Below are positions 40,152 to 48,642 of a stretch of 64,000 nucleotides of DNA, one piece after another (the stretch's first letter is position 1; the number at the start of each line of letters is the position of its first letter). The notes under the pieces were generated by a model. It saw only the letters and a list, made by a program, of their open reading frames with translations. It ran no database searches and was not told the origin of the DNA. The stretch comes from Prosthecobacter dejongeii (GTDB lineage Bacteria > Verrucomicrobiota > Verrucomicrobiia > Verrucomicrobiales > Verrucomicrobiaceae). A program made the position numbers and the translations under genes. The stretch spans positions 372,001 to 436,000 of the forward strand of contig NZ_JACHIF010000005.1 of assembly GCF_014203045.1 (NCBI RefSeq). The letters run 5' to 3'.

Positions 40152-40937
40152 ATGCTGAACTCTCCGACGCTCTCCCGGCTCCGTCTGCCCCTCATGGGCA
40201 TGACTGTTGCAGCTCTGTCCTCCTGTGCCATGCCTCCCCGTGAAGCGTGGAATCAGATCCAAAGCAAAGGCCTCATCAGCTACTACGTGGGCCATTCCTC
40301 CGGTGCCCCGCTGAGCTCCAGCCCGAGCCGCCAGAACGTGGCCGTGAGCACCCCCGCTGCCGCGCCGAAGCGCCAGGCCCCTGTGGTGGTCGCCTCTAAT
40401 AATAGCAATCTTCCCGTGGCCCGCGCTGTCAGTGATCTGCCCGGTTATGTCCGTTCCCCCTACACCACTCCCGGTCGCCTAGTGGACGTGCGCGGCATGA
40501 GTGCTGGGTCTAAAGTCGTGTGCCCTTACACGCAGAAGCCTTTCCTGGTGCCTAGCGGCCTCAGCGCCCCCGCTGCCCCGCAGGTAGCCGCAGCTCCGCA
40601 GCAGCCCCGCGTGCAGGCCGAGCCCCAGCGCCCGCAGCCCAAGCCGCGCAGCTCCGTCACCGTCCCGGTGCCCTCCAGCACCCCTGAAAAAGTGGCCGCC
40701 ATCACCCCCGCCCCTGAGCCGAAGCTGGAGCCTACGCCCGCCACCACGCCTGCGCCTAGCCCAGCCGCTGCCCCGGCTTCTGACCTGCCCTACGGCAACG
40801 CCATCCCTGGCCGTGCCGGGTTTGTCAACAGCCCCTACGCCGCCAAGCACCAGCTCGTGGACGTGACTGGCCTGCCCACGGGCATGGAAGTGAAGTGCCC
40901 CTACACGGGCAAACTCTTCCGCGTGCCGCCGCAGTAG
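40152..40937 (+). CDS. Lipoprotein with two CPYTxKxFxVP repeats
   Basis: The protein has 261 residues. A signal peptide ends in AALSSCAMP, a lipobox with Cys at about residue 25. Two copies of one motif are separated by a Pro/Ala-rich linker: [20 protein letters not shown] then [13 protein letters not shown] (about residues 98-137), and [20 protein letters not shown] then [14 protein letters not shown] (about 222-260). Each copy has a single conserved Cys in CPYT. I do not recognise the family. The Pro-rich linker suggests a spacer across the periplasm or wall (inference). It is flanked by a likely sigma54 promoter and a strong terminator, so it is a single-gene unit. Confidence 0.75.
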   Translation: MLNSPTLSRLRLPLMGMTVAALSSCAMPPREAWNQIQSKGLISYYVGHSSGAPLSSSPSRQNVAVSTPAAAPKRQAPVVVASNNSNLPVARAVSDLPGYVRSPYTTPGRLVDVRGMSAGSKVVCPYTQKPFLVPSGLSAPAAPQVAAAPQQPRVQAEPQRPQPKPRSSVTVPVPSSTPEKVAAITPAPEPKLEPTPATTPAPSPAAAPASDLPYGNAIPGRAGFVNSPYAAKHQLVDVTGLPTGMEVKCPYTGKLFRVPPQ

Positions 40938-40968
40938 CCGCCGCCTTTCCTCCTCGTTGTGGAGCTTT

Positions 40969-41001
40969 CCCCGCCTGGTGAAAACCGGCGGGGTTTTTTT
41001 T
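40969..41001 (+). terminator. Rho-independent terminator of the lipoprotein gene
   Basis: CCCCGCC and GGCGGGG pair, extended by GGT/ACC inside around an A-rich loop, and are followed by eight T residues. Confidence 0.85.
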
Positions 41002-41915
41002 GCCGTCATGGGGAGATTTATTTCGTGTCTTGGTCGTTAGTTTCTACACGTTTCGTTAGGCCGCGCGTGGCTGGCTGAAGCCGGGATGGCAGGGCGCGAG
41101 GGTGGGGCAAAGGGAAAGGGAGGGCGCAGGGTCCCCATGCGCAGCGGGGTGGGGCGAGGGGGTGGACTCAAGGAGTGAGGCCATCCTGGCCTCAGCGGAT
41201 GGGGGCTGTGAGGTCGTCAGCGGCAGTACAGGATGAATCACTCGGAGAGGGATGCGTTCGCCCCAGACAGGATGGTTCGCTCCTTCTTCCGAACGAGCCG
41301 TGAATGCGGGGGGCAGGTGAGGCGAACGACGGCGGACTAGAGGTTCGTGCGCGTTGGGGGAGTTAGGCGAATAGGATATTCGCGCTCCGGTCGGGGGTGT
41401 GCGGGGTCGTGAGGAGGTGAGGGGTGGGCGTCTGGGTTCGAGTGCGTTTCTCGCGTTCCTCCAGGGCGCGCCCTTGGTGACGCGTATTTGGTTAGGCGGG
41501 GGTCCGGGGGTTCTCGGTGCTGCGCACCTTCACCCCCGGCTGTTTTTCTTTCGCCCCTCCGGGGCGGGGGGAGTGTGCAAGGGGGGCGAACGGGGGTGTT
41601 ATCCCGCAATCGCGGGACAGGCGCATGTGCGCTCCATGGCGGACGGGGAGCGCTTTGGGGCGGACGGCATCACTCGGAGAGTGATGAATACTGTACTTGC
41701 GGACGGGTGTGTTTTGGGGCGGACGGCATCACTCGGAGAGTGATGAATACGGTACTGGCGGACGGTGCGTTTTGGGGCGGACGGCATCACTCGGAGAGTG
41801 ATGAATACTGTACTGGCGGACGGGGCTGCTTGATGGTGTTTTGACACACCCTGCCAAATACCCACACTGCATTTTGGGGCTTGCCACTTGCTGGGGCATT
41901 CTTCAGGCTGCGGGG
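41002..41915. repeat. Intergenic hairpin-repeat cluster 4
   Basis: After about 200 bases of low-complexity GC-rich sequence come a degenerate hpC leader (41231-41260) with its GTTCG...CGAAC block, hpD (41367-41383), and an element with a left arm only (41447 to about 41828). The left hpA1 is mutated (CGCGTTCCTCC). Three hpC copies follow. The last 70 bases, unlike the cluster, are the 5' region of the ThuA-like gene; TTTTGACACA at about 41838 resembles a -35 element, but no -10 is convincing. I see no gene. Confidence 0.8.
41655..41825 (+). repeat. Tandem array of three hpC hairpins
   Basis: hpC copies start at 41668, 41727 and 41785 (period 59 and 58). The middle unit has AATACGGTACTGG in place of AATACTGTACTGG. 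Confidence 0.8.
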
Positions 41916-42827
41916 ATGCGCTCTCTTTTACTGCTTTTTGTGTTCCTCGCCGCTGTGGCGCAGGCTGAGTTCACCCTGGAACAGCAGCAGGTGCCGCTGG
42001 AGGTGCTGCCGAAAGATCCGGCGCTGGCAAAGGTGGTGCTGCTGGCGGGTGCGCCGAGCAATAAACCGGGTCAGCACGAATACTTTGCGGGTTGCGCTTT
42101 GCTCATGGACTGGCTGCGGCAGGCTCCGGGGGTGGCGCCGGTGATGGTGGCGGAGGGTTGGCCGAAAAATGAGGCGGTGCTGGAGGGGGCGCGCTGCGTG
42201 GTCATCTACATGGATGGCGGGGACAAGCTGTCCTTCCTCACGCCGGACCGCTGGGCGCGCATGCAGGCCCTGGCTGCGGCAGGCACGGGGCTGGTCATCC
42301 TGCATCAGGCCATTGATTGCCCAGCGGATCGCGCGGCGGATTTTAAGGCGTGGTTCGGCGCCGTGTTCCAGAGTGACATCGGCTGCCGAGGCCACTGGGA
42401 TGTGCAGTTTGACAGCGTGCCCGCTCATCCCATCAATCAAGGTCTAACCACCTTTGCTTTGCCGAAGGATGGCTGGCTGTACAACCTGCACTTTGCGGAA
42501 AAAGGCGTGACGCCGCTGCTGGCCTGCCCCATGCCCGATAGCAGCCGCAAAAACGAAGCGGCGAAGGCCCATGCGGGGCGTGCGGAGACGGTGGCCTGGG
42601 CCTATGAGCGGCCTGCGGGCGGGCGCAGCTTTGGCTTCACGGGCTGTGATTTACACGCGAACTGGGCGAATGAAAATCAACGCAAGCTGCTGCTGAATGG
42701 TATCCTTTGGACCAGCAAGCTGGAAGTGCCTGCGCAGGGCCTGGCCTCCACCACCACGCCGGAGGCCCTGGCGAAAAACTGGGACCGCAAAGTCTTCCTG
42801 AAAAAGCCTGTGAAGGCCACGAAGTAG
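41916..42827 (+). CDS. Secreted ThuA-like protein
   Basis: The protein has 303 residues. The start at 41916 gives a clean signal peptide (MRSLLLLFVFLAAVAQA); an upstream in-frame start has no such property. The core follows the ThuA/trehalose-utilisation fold, a glutamine-amidotransferase-like domain: VVLLAGAPSNKPGQHEY, GARCVVIYMDGGDKLSFLT, GTGLVILHQAIDCP and GGRSFGFTGCDLHANWANEN. ThuA-like proteins accompany sugar-processing genes, and their exact reaction is unsettled. The LacI regulator follows 17 bases later, so this is probably the first gene of the sugar/nucleoside locus. Confidence 0.8.
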   Translation: MRSLLLLFVFLAAVAQAEFTLEQQQVPLEVLPKDPALAKVVLLAGAPSNKPGQHEYFAGCALLMDWLRQAPGVAPVMVAEGWPKNEAVLEGARCVVIYMDGGDKLSFLTPDRWARMQALAAAGTGLVILHQAIDCPADRAADFKAWFGAVFQSDIGCRGHWDVQFDSVPAHPINQGLTTFALPKDGWLYNLHFAEKGVTPLLACPMPDSSRKNEAAKAHAGRAETVAWAYERPAGGRSFGFTGCDLHANWANENQRKLLLNGILWTSKLEVPAQGLASTTTPEALAKNWDRKVFLKKPVKATK

Positions 42828-42844
42828 CCCCCCTCTGCTGACCC

Positions 42845-43888
42845 ATGGCATCCTTCCCGCAAGAGGGCCTGAAACACCTGGCTGAAACCACGGGCCTTTC
42901 CGTCTCCACCGTGTCCCGCGTGCTCAGTGGCAAGGCGGCGGCGTATCGCATCAGCGCGGAGACTCAGTCCCGCGTGCGCGAGGCGGCGGGGGCGCAGGGC
43001 ATCGTGGTGAATGAGATCGCCCGGGGCCTGCGGCTGCGCACCACGCAGACCATCGGCCTCATCATCCCGGATGTGTCGAATCCCTTCTTCGCCGCGCTGG
43101 CCCGGCAGGTGGAGCACCTGGCCCGCGCGCAGGGTTACTCCGTGCTGCTGGCGGATTCGCAAGAAAGCACGGAGGTGGAAGCGGAGGCGGTGCGGCTGAT
43201 GCGCAGCCGCCGGGTGGATGGCCTGGTCGTGGCCCCGGTGGGGCTGGAGGCCGCGCATTTGCAATCGCTGCGGGCTGAGCAGTGGCCGCTGGTGCTGATG
43301 GATCGCGTGCCTGCGGGCTTCACCGGCCCCTGTGTCACCAGTGATCACCGCCAGGGCACGCGCCTGGCCATGCGCCACCTCATCGGCCACGGGCACCAGC
43401 GCATCGTCTGTCTCCAGGGCCTGCCGGGTTCCTCGGCTAACCAAGAGCGTGTTCACGGCTACCTCCACTCTTTGAAGAAGGCGGGCTTGCCCGTGGATGA
43501 GGCCCTCATCATCGGCCATGACTACGCCATCGAGACCGGGCGGGAAGCCGTGCAGCAGCTCTTTCGCAGCAGCCGCCCACGGCCCACGGCCATCCTGGCG
43601 CTGGGGAATCTCATTGCCCTCGGGGCCTTGCAGGCACTGCGTGCGCTGAAGCTGAAGGTGCCCCGCCAGGTCTCCCTCATCTCCTTTGATGAGCAGCCCT
43701 GGGCCGAGCTGATTGATCCCCCGCTGACCACCCTTTCCCAACCCATCGAGGCGCTGGCAGAGCGTGCCATGGGCCTGCTCTTTCAGCAGCTCCACCCCAC
43801 CGCTGCGGCCCCGGCCAAACCGAAGCTGGTGCTGCCCGTGACGCTCATTTCACGCGGCTCGGTGGCCCCTTTGACCCGATCTCGTTAG
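42845..43888 (+). CDS. LacI-family transcriptional repressor
   Basis: The protein has 347 residues. The N-terminal helix-turn-helix reads LKHLAETTGLSVSTVSRVLS and includes the LacI hinge region, followed by a periplasmic-binding-protein-like sensor domain starting TIGLIIPDVSNPFFAALARQ. The effector is probably a sugar related to the cargo of the downstream binding protein, such as ribose (inference from context). It is followed after 54 bases by the binding-protein gene, and the gap contains a symmetric operator of the LacI type. Confidence 0.92.
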   Translation: MASFPQEGLKHLAETTGLSVSTVSRVLSGKAAAYRISAETQSRVREAAGAQGIVVNEIARGLRLRTTQTIGLIIPDVSNPFFAALARQVEHLARAQGYSVLLADSQESTEVEAEAVRLMRSRRVDGLVVAPVGLEAAHLQSLRAEQWPLVLMDRVPAGFTGPCVTSDHRQGTRLAMRHLIGHGHQRIVCLQGLPGSSANQERVHGYLHSLKKAGLPVDEALIIGHDYAIETGREAVQQLFRSSRPRPTAILALGNLIALGALQALRALKLKVPRQVSLISFDEQPWAELIDPPLTTLSQPIEALAERAMGLLFQQLHPTAAAPAKPKLVLPVTLISRGSVAPLTRSR

Positions 43889-43915
43889 AATAAGATTGAC
43901 CGAAAGAACTCTTTT

Positions 43916-43931
43916 GCGCAAACGTTTGCGC
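43916..43931 (+). promoter_or_regulatory. LacI-family operator palindrome
   Basis: GCGCAAACGTTTGCGC is a perfect 16-base palindrome with the central CG typical of LacI/PurR-family operators. It lies 11 bases before the start codon of the binding-protein gene and just downstream of the lacI-type gene, a position that would block the transporter operon. Confidence 0.7.
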
Positions 43932-43942
43932 TTTACCCAGCC

Positions 43943-44878
43943 ATGAAACTCACCACCCACCTCCTGCTGCCTGCTTTGGCCCTGGGCCTGTCTTCTTGTA
44001 AACCCGCCTCCCCGGCCTCTGCGGACACGGGCAAACCCAAGGTGGCGCTGGTGATGAAGTCGCTGGCGAATGAGTTTTTCAGCAACATGGCGGAAGGGGC
44101 AAAGAAGCACCAGGCCGCGCACAGTGCGGACTATGAGTTGCTCGTCAGCGGCATCAAAAATGAAACGGACCTCACCGAGCAGGTGAACCTGGTGGAGCAA
44201 AGTGTGGCGCAGGGGGCGAAGGCCATCGTCATCGCCCCGGCCGATTCCAAGGCCCTGGTGCCATCCCTGAAACGCGCCCAGCAGGCGGGTGTGCTGGTCA
44301 TCAACATTGACAACAAACTGGACCCTGATGTCCTGAAACAGGCCGCGCTCAGTGTGCCCTTTGTGGGCCCGGACAATCGTGAAGGAGCGAAGCGTGTGGG
44401 CGAGGTTTTGGCCAAGAAACTCAAGGCCGGGGATGAGGTGGCCATCATCGAAGGCATCACCACCGCCTTCAATGGCCAGCAGCGCCGCGCGGGATTTGAG
44501 GATGCGATGAAGGCCGCAGGCATGAGCATCGTCAGCGTGCAGAGTGGCCAGTGGGAAATGGAAAAGGCAAACACCGTGGCCGCTGGCATCCTCAGCGCGC
44601 ACCCGAATGTCAAAGCCCTGCTGTGTGCCAATGACAACATGGCCCTGGGCGCAGCGGCGGCAGTGCAGTCCGCTGGCAAAACCGGGCAGGTCCTCATCGT
44701 CGGCTTTGATAACATCACCGCGCTCCAACCCCTGCTCACCGAAGGCCGCGTGCTCGCCACCGCCGATCAACACGCGGATCAACTCGCCGTCTTCGGCATC
44801 GAAGCCGCGCTGAAAGTCCTGAAAGGTGGCGCGGCGCCAGCGGACCAAACCACGACGGTGGATGTGATCGCGAAGTGA
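43943..44878 (+). CDS. RbsB-like sugar-binding lipoprotein
   Basis: The protein has 311 residues. The signal ends LALGLSSCKPA, a lipobox, so the protein is membrane-anchored. The rest is a type 1 periplasmic binding protein of the ribose/galactose class (KVALVMKSLANEFFSNMAEG, VIAPADSKALVPSLKRA, VPFVGPDNREGAKRVGE, LLCANDNMALGAAAAVQ, IVGFDNITAL). It should deliver a pentose or related sugar to the permease encoded two genes downstream. Ribose is the best guess given the ribokinase and nucleoside hydrolases of the locus. Confidence 0.9.
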   Translation: MKLTTHLLLPALALGLSSCKPASPASADTGKPKVALVMKSLANEFFSNMAEGAKKHQAAHSADYELLVSGIKNETDLTEQVNLVEQSVAQGAKAIVIAPADSKALVPSLKRAQQAGVLVINIDNKLDPDVLKQAALSVPFVGPDNREGAKRVGEVLAKKLKAGDEVAIIEGITTAFNGQQRRAGFEDAMKAAGMSIVSVQSGQWEMEKANTVAAGILSAHPNVKALLCANDNMALGAAAAVQSAGKTGQVLIVGFDNITALQPLLTEGRVLATADQHADQLAVFGIEAALKVLKGGAAPADQTTTVDVIAK

Positions 44879-44916
44879 GTTGGGCTAAAGACGGCAAACA
44901 TCTCTCCACACCCATC

Positions 44917-45453
44917 ATGCGGCATCTTCTTTTTCTGTTGGGCTCAGCCTGTAGTTTGCTGATGAGCTGCTCCGTGCACCCAGTGTCGAATGAAGCCCCG
45001 CAGGTGGAACTGATTCCAAGAGTCACGGCTGAGCACATTCACTTGCGAGCGGTTCTCCACTCGCGTTCGACGCGGCCTGTGGCCCTGGTGGATCACCCGG
45101 AATTTTCAAGGTTGCTGGCAAGTCCGAAAAAGGCATCGGACACACTCTTGGGCTGCTCGTTCAGGGCCTCGCCGCGTGCTGAATGGAACCAAGTCAAGAT
45201 GCTGCCTGCGGGTCAGACTTTGGTTTTAGAAACCACGATTCCCTATCTGCGCAGAACCGATGGCACTTGGGTAATGACCGTTGATTATGGAGCTGGAAAC
45301 AGTGGCGTTTATACGACACGCCATCCTCAATGCGTGGCCACCTTTCAATACTCCTTCGACCGCAAATCGAAGCCCCTGTTTTGGTGGCTCTCTGGAAAGA
45401 CCTTCCTCACTACACCCCTGCAAGCCAATCAAGTCTTCCAGCTTAAACCCTGA
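44917..45453 (+). CDS. Small lipoprotein of unknown function inside the transporter operon
   Basis: The protein has 178 residues. The start at 44917 (MRHLLFLLGSACSLLMSC) gives a lipobox; an in-frame ATG earlier overlaps the previous stop but leaves the signal peptide internal. No domain is recognised. The DNA is visibly poorer in GC than rbsB and rbsC on either side, which suggests a later insertion between them. It takes the place where the ATPase gene (rbsA) often lies. Confidence 0.65.
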   Translation: MRHLLFLLGSACSLLMSCSVHPVSNEAPQVELIPRVTAEHIHLRAVLHSRSTRPVALVDHPEFSRLLASPKKASDTLLGCSFRASPRAEWNQVKMLPAGQTLVLETTIPYLRRTDGTWVMTVDYGAGNSGVYTTRHPQCVATFQYSFDRKSKPLFWWLSGKTFLTTPLQANQVFQLKP

Positions 45454-45485
45454 TAGCCCAGTTTGCCCCTATTCTTCCCCTCCTC

Positions 45486-46418
45486 ATGAACCTGCGCCGC
45501 TGGACTGACTTCCTGGTACTCATGGCCGTGTGGGCGGGCATGATCGTGCTCTTTGGCCTGTTGCGGGATAGCTTCTTCAGCGTCTCCACGCTCGGGTCCG
45601 TGGCGAATCGCATCCCGGCGCTGGCGCTGGTGGCCACGGGCATGACGCTGGTGATGGTGACGGGTGGCATTGACCTTTCGGTGGGCTCCGTGCTGGGCTT
45701 TTGCGGGGCGGTGGTGGGCGTGCTGATGGCAGACCAGCAGTGGGGGCTGCCAGGGGCCCTTGGCGCTAGCCTCGTAGTGGGTACGCTGATGGGCGGGCTC
45801 AATGGTCTGGTGAGTGTGAAACTGCGCCTGCCCTCCTTCATCGTCACTCTGGGCATGCTGGAGATCGCGCGTGGGCTGGCCTTCCTCACCACGGATTCGC
45901 AGACCAAGTACATCGGGGCGAGCGTGGAGTCGCTCGGCGCACCCATCGGGGGGCTGGTCATCTCGCCCGCGTTTGTGATCGCGCTCCTCATTGTCGCCTG
46001 CGGGCAGGTGATGCTGTCACACATGACGTTAGGTCGTCACTTGATTGCCATTGGGGCGAATCGTGAGGCGGCGCTCATTTCTGGGGTGCCGGTGGATCGC
46101 CCACGCATCTTAGCACACGCTTTGTTAGGCCTGCTGACGGGTCTCGCCGCCGTCTTCAACTGCTCCCGCCTGGGCAGTGCCGACCCAAATGCGGGGGTGG
46201 GCTTTGAGCTTTCCGCCATCGCCGCCGTGGTGGTGGGCGGCACCAGCCTCATGGGCGGGCGGGGCTCCGTGGTGAAAAGCTTCCTCGGCGTCCTCATCAT
46301 TGCCACCCTGGAGGCTGGCCTGGTGCAAATCGGCGCCTCCGAGCCCGTGAAACGCGTGGTCACCGGGGCCGTCATCGTCGCCGCTGTGCTGGCGGATACC
46401 TGGAGGCGGAAGGTATGA
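45486..46418 (+). CDS. RbsC-like sugar ABC transporter permease
   Basis: The protein has 310 residues with about eight to ten hydrophobic segments and belongs to the branched-chain/ribose permease family (BPD_transp_2). The family signature GGIDLSVGSVLGFCGAVVG appears near residue 58, and GVPVDRPRILAHALLGLLTG follows the cytoplasmic coupling loop. It forms the membrane channel for the RbsB-like protein. The ATP-binding subunit is not encoded in this window. The stop codon overlaps the start of the DUF1016 gene by four bases. Confidence 0.9.
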   Translation: MNLRRWTDFLVLMAVWAGMIVLFGLLRDSFFSVSTLGSVANRIPALALVATGMTLVMVTGGIDLSVGSVLGFCGAVVGVLMADQQWGLPGALGASLVVGTLMGGLNGLVSVKLRLPSFIVTLGMLEIARGLAFLTTDSQTKYIGASVESLGAPIGGLVISPAFVIALLIVACGQVMLSHMTLGRHLIAIGANREAALISGVPVDRPRILAHALLGLLTGLAAVFNCSRLGSADPNAGVGFELSAIAAVVVGGTSLMGGRGSVVKSFLGVLIIATLEAGLVQIGASEPVKRVVTGAVIVAAVLADTWRRKV

Positions 46419-47623
46419 AAAAACGTCAAGCATCTGTTTCTGCGCGTCAGACAGGCTACAAGCATCTTGTCGGTGCAATAGCCGACCTCAGCTCGCAAAT
46501 GGCCAAACGAGTTGCCTCAGTGGCCAATCAGGGACTCGTCTTGCGCAACTGGATCGTCGGAGCCTACATCGTCGAGTTTGAACAAGGGGGCGCAGACCGT
46601 GCTAAGTACGGGGAGCGTCTGCTGGAACGATTGGCTGATGATCTGGTGAAAAAAGGGATCAAAGGGTTGGATCTAAGGAGGCTTCGAGACTGCCGGACCT
46701 TTTCTGCGATGTATCCGCAGATTCGGCAGTCAGTGACCGCCGAATTCATGGATGTCAGCCTTTTGCGAGGGCGGGAACCGTCACATTCTGGGGAGTTGGA
46801 AGTATTATCTGTCGAGATTCGGCGGTCAGTGACCGCCGAATCTGAGCCTTCTCAGCACTCACCAACTCCTTTGGACTCGGTATTGATTTTGGACATCTCT
46901 TGGACAAAGCTCCAAGAACTCATTCGTATTTCGGATCCCTGGAAGAGGGCTTTTTATGAGAATGAATGCCTGAAGGAAAAGTGGTCGGTACGCGAACTTC
47001 AGCGGCAGATCGAAAGCCTCCTATACGAACGCACGGGGCTCTCGACCAACAAGAAGGCGGTGATCGAAAGAGCTAGAAAACAGGCCAAAACAGGGCAACC
47101 AGAATCCATTGAGGAATTGATGCGTGATCCTTACATTCTGGAGTTTACTGGTCTGGCGGAACGGCCGCAATACAGTGAGAACGATCTCGAAACGGCCTTG
47201 CTGGATCATCTGCAACGCTTTTTGTTAGAAATGGGAAAAGGCTTTTGTTTTGAAGCCAGGCAGTTCCGCATGACGGAGGGGAGAAAGCACCATCGCGTGG
47301 ACCTCGTTTTTTATCATCGTGTCTTGAGATGTCATGTGCTGCTGGACCTCAAAACCCGCGCTTTTAAACCCGAGGATGCGGGCCAGATGAACTTCTATTT
47401 GAACTGGTTCAAGGCCCGAATGATGCAGGGCCATGATCAGCCCCCGGTGGGCATCTTGTTATGCACCGATAAAGATGGAACCGAAGTGGAATTTGCGACG
47501 GCGGGGATGGATCAAAAGCTGTTTGTTTCGCGTTATCTGACCGCCCTGCCCACGGCAGCTCAACTCAAAGAGTTGGTCGAGACAGATCGTGCTCATCTTA
47601 AAAACTCATCGAGCAAAAGCTAA
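46415..47623 (+). CDS. DUF1016 (YhcG-type) PD-(D/E)XK nuclease
   Basis: The protein has 402 residues. The N-terminal part (about 15-195) is the DUF1016_N helical region (LVLRNWIVGAYIVEFEQGG). The C-terminal part is the PD-(D/E)XK nuclease fold with catalytic Asp in HHRVDLVFYHRVL and Asp-Leu-Lys in CHVLLDLKTRAF, followed by GQMNFYLNWF, as in YhcG. These proteins are associated with mobile DNA and genome defence, though their task is not settled. The coding DNA is AT-richer than its neighbours. The gene overlaps rbsC by ATGA and ends two bases before the nucleoside hydrolase gene. The linker near residues 103-143 is encoded by two long DNA palindromes, both read as IRxSVTAE. Confidence 0.82.
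   Translation: MKKRQASVSARQTGYKHLVGAIADLSSQMAKRVASVANQGLVLRNWIVGAYIVEFEQGGADRAKYGERLLERLADDLVKKGIKGLDLRRLRDCRTFSAMYPQIRQSVTAEFMDVSLLRGREPSHSGELEVLSVEIRRSVTAESEPSQHSPTPLDSVLILDISWTKLQELIRISDPWKRAFYENECLKEKWSVRELQRQIESLLYERTGLSTNKKAVIERARKQAKTGQPESIEELMRDPYILEFTGLAERPQYSENDLETALLDHLQRFLLEMGKGFCFEARQFRMTEGRKHHRVDLVFYHRVLRCHVLLDLKTRAFKPEDAGQMNFYLNWFKARMMQGHDQPPVGILLCTDKDGTEVEFATAGMDQKLFVSRYLTALPTAAQLKELVETDRAHLKNSSSKS
46720..46746. repeat. Near-perfect palindrome inside the DUF1016 gene (copy 1)
   Basis: Arms GATTCGGCAGTCA and TGACCGCCGAATT flank a central G; 11 of the inner 12 pairs match. It encodes IRQSVTAEF. Confidence 0.75.
46815..46843. repeat. Perfect palindrome inside the DUF1016 gene (copy 2)
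   Basis: Arms AGATTCGGCGGTCA and TGACCGCCGAATCT flank a central G, a 14-base perfect inverted repeat. It starts 96 bases after copy 1, in the same reading frame, and encodes IRRSVTAES. Confidence 0.8.
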
Positions 47624-47625
47624 GC

Positions 47626-48642
47626 ATGAAACCCTTCTTCACCCTCCTTCTCAGCTTCGTTCTATCCCTCCCCCTCGCCCAGGCGGAGAGGCCCAGGATC
47701 ATCTTTGATACGGACATCACGGGGGATGTGGATGATGTGCTGGCGCTGGCGATGCTGCACAACCTGGCGGATCGCGGGGCCTGTGAGCTGCTGGGCGTCA
47801 CCATCTCCAAGCAGAATCCGCAGACGGCAGCGTTTGTGGATGCGCAAAATACCTTTCACGGCAGGCCGGATCTGCCCATCGGCGTGACGCGGGACGCGAC
47901 GGCGCAGAAGCGGGACAGCCGCTACCTGAAGCTGGCGGAATCGCCTAACTATAAGCATGACATCGTGAGCAATGACGCCGTGCCGGAGGCCGTCTCCCTG
48001 CTGCGGCAGTTGCTGGCCGCACAGCCAGACGGCAGCGTCAGCATCGTCAGTGTGGGCATCGCCGCGAACATGGCGAACCTGCTGCGTTCCGCGGGCGATG
48101 CACATTCACCGCTCGCGGGTCCGGCTTTGATCCGCCAAAAGGTGAAGCTGCTTTCCATCATGGCGGGTGGGTTTGCCACCATCGAAAGCAACAACCATTT
48201 CCTGGAGGCGAATGTCATCAATGGCATCCCCGCCATGCAAACGGTGGCGCAGGATTGGCCCGTGGAAGTGCCGGTGGTGTGGAGCGGGTATGAGATCGGC
48301 GTTTCCCTGCCATATCCGCGCCAGAGCATCGCCCGGGATTTTAATTATCTGCCGCATCACCTGGTGAAAGAGGCCTATCTTTTGTACTGTGGCTCAGAGC
48401 ATGACCGGCCCTGCTGGGACCAAAGCAGCGTGCTCTACGCCGTGTTCCCAGAGCGTGAGTACTTCGGCCTTTCGCAGCCCGGTCGGGTCAGTGTGGCGGC
48501 GGATGGATTCACCCGCTTCACCCTGCCGAAAAAGGATGACCGCCAGCCCGTGCGCGATCGCTTTCTCACCCTCACGCCCACCCAGCGCGCCCGCGTGCTG
48601 GAGGCGATGGTCCACCTCACCGCCCAACCTCCAAAACCATGA
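47626..48642 (+). CDS. Exported nucleoside hydrolase-like protein (paralogue 1)
   Basis: The protein has 338 residues: a signal peptide (MKPFFTLLLSFVLSLPLAQA), then the calcium-binding DTDITGDVDDVLAL motif that defines inosine-uridine nucleoside hydrolases. These enzymes split ribonucleosides into base and ribose. Further family-like segments include KLLSIMAGGF and VVWSGYEIG. The export signal implies that it acts on nucleosides outside the cytoplasm. It is followed with a four-base overlap by a second paralogue, and both lie downstream of the sugar transporter genes. Whether it takes purine or pyrimidine nucleosides cannot be told. Confidence 0.85.
   Translation: MKPFFTLLLSFVLSLPLAQAERPRIIFDTDITGDVDDVLALAMLHNLADRGACELLGVTISKQNPQTAAFVDAQNTFHGRPDLPIGVTRDATAQKRDSRYLKLAESPNYKHDIVSNDAVPEAVSLLRQLLAAQPDGSVSIVSVGIAANMANLLRSAGDAHSPLAGPALIRQKVKLLSIMAGGFATIESNNHFLEANVINGIPAMQTVAQDWPVEVPVVWSGYEIGVSLPYPRQSIARDFNYLPHHLVKEAYLLYCGSEHDRPCWDQSSVLYAVFPEREYFGLSQPGRVSVAADGFTRFTLPKKDDRQPVRDRFLTLTPTQRARVLEAMVHLTAQPPKP

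Noticed and set aside
41838-41870. TTGACA-type promoter directly before the ThuA-like gene
   Set aside because: The -35 match is good, but no -10-like hexamer lies at 16-18 bases, so I did not annotate it.
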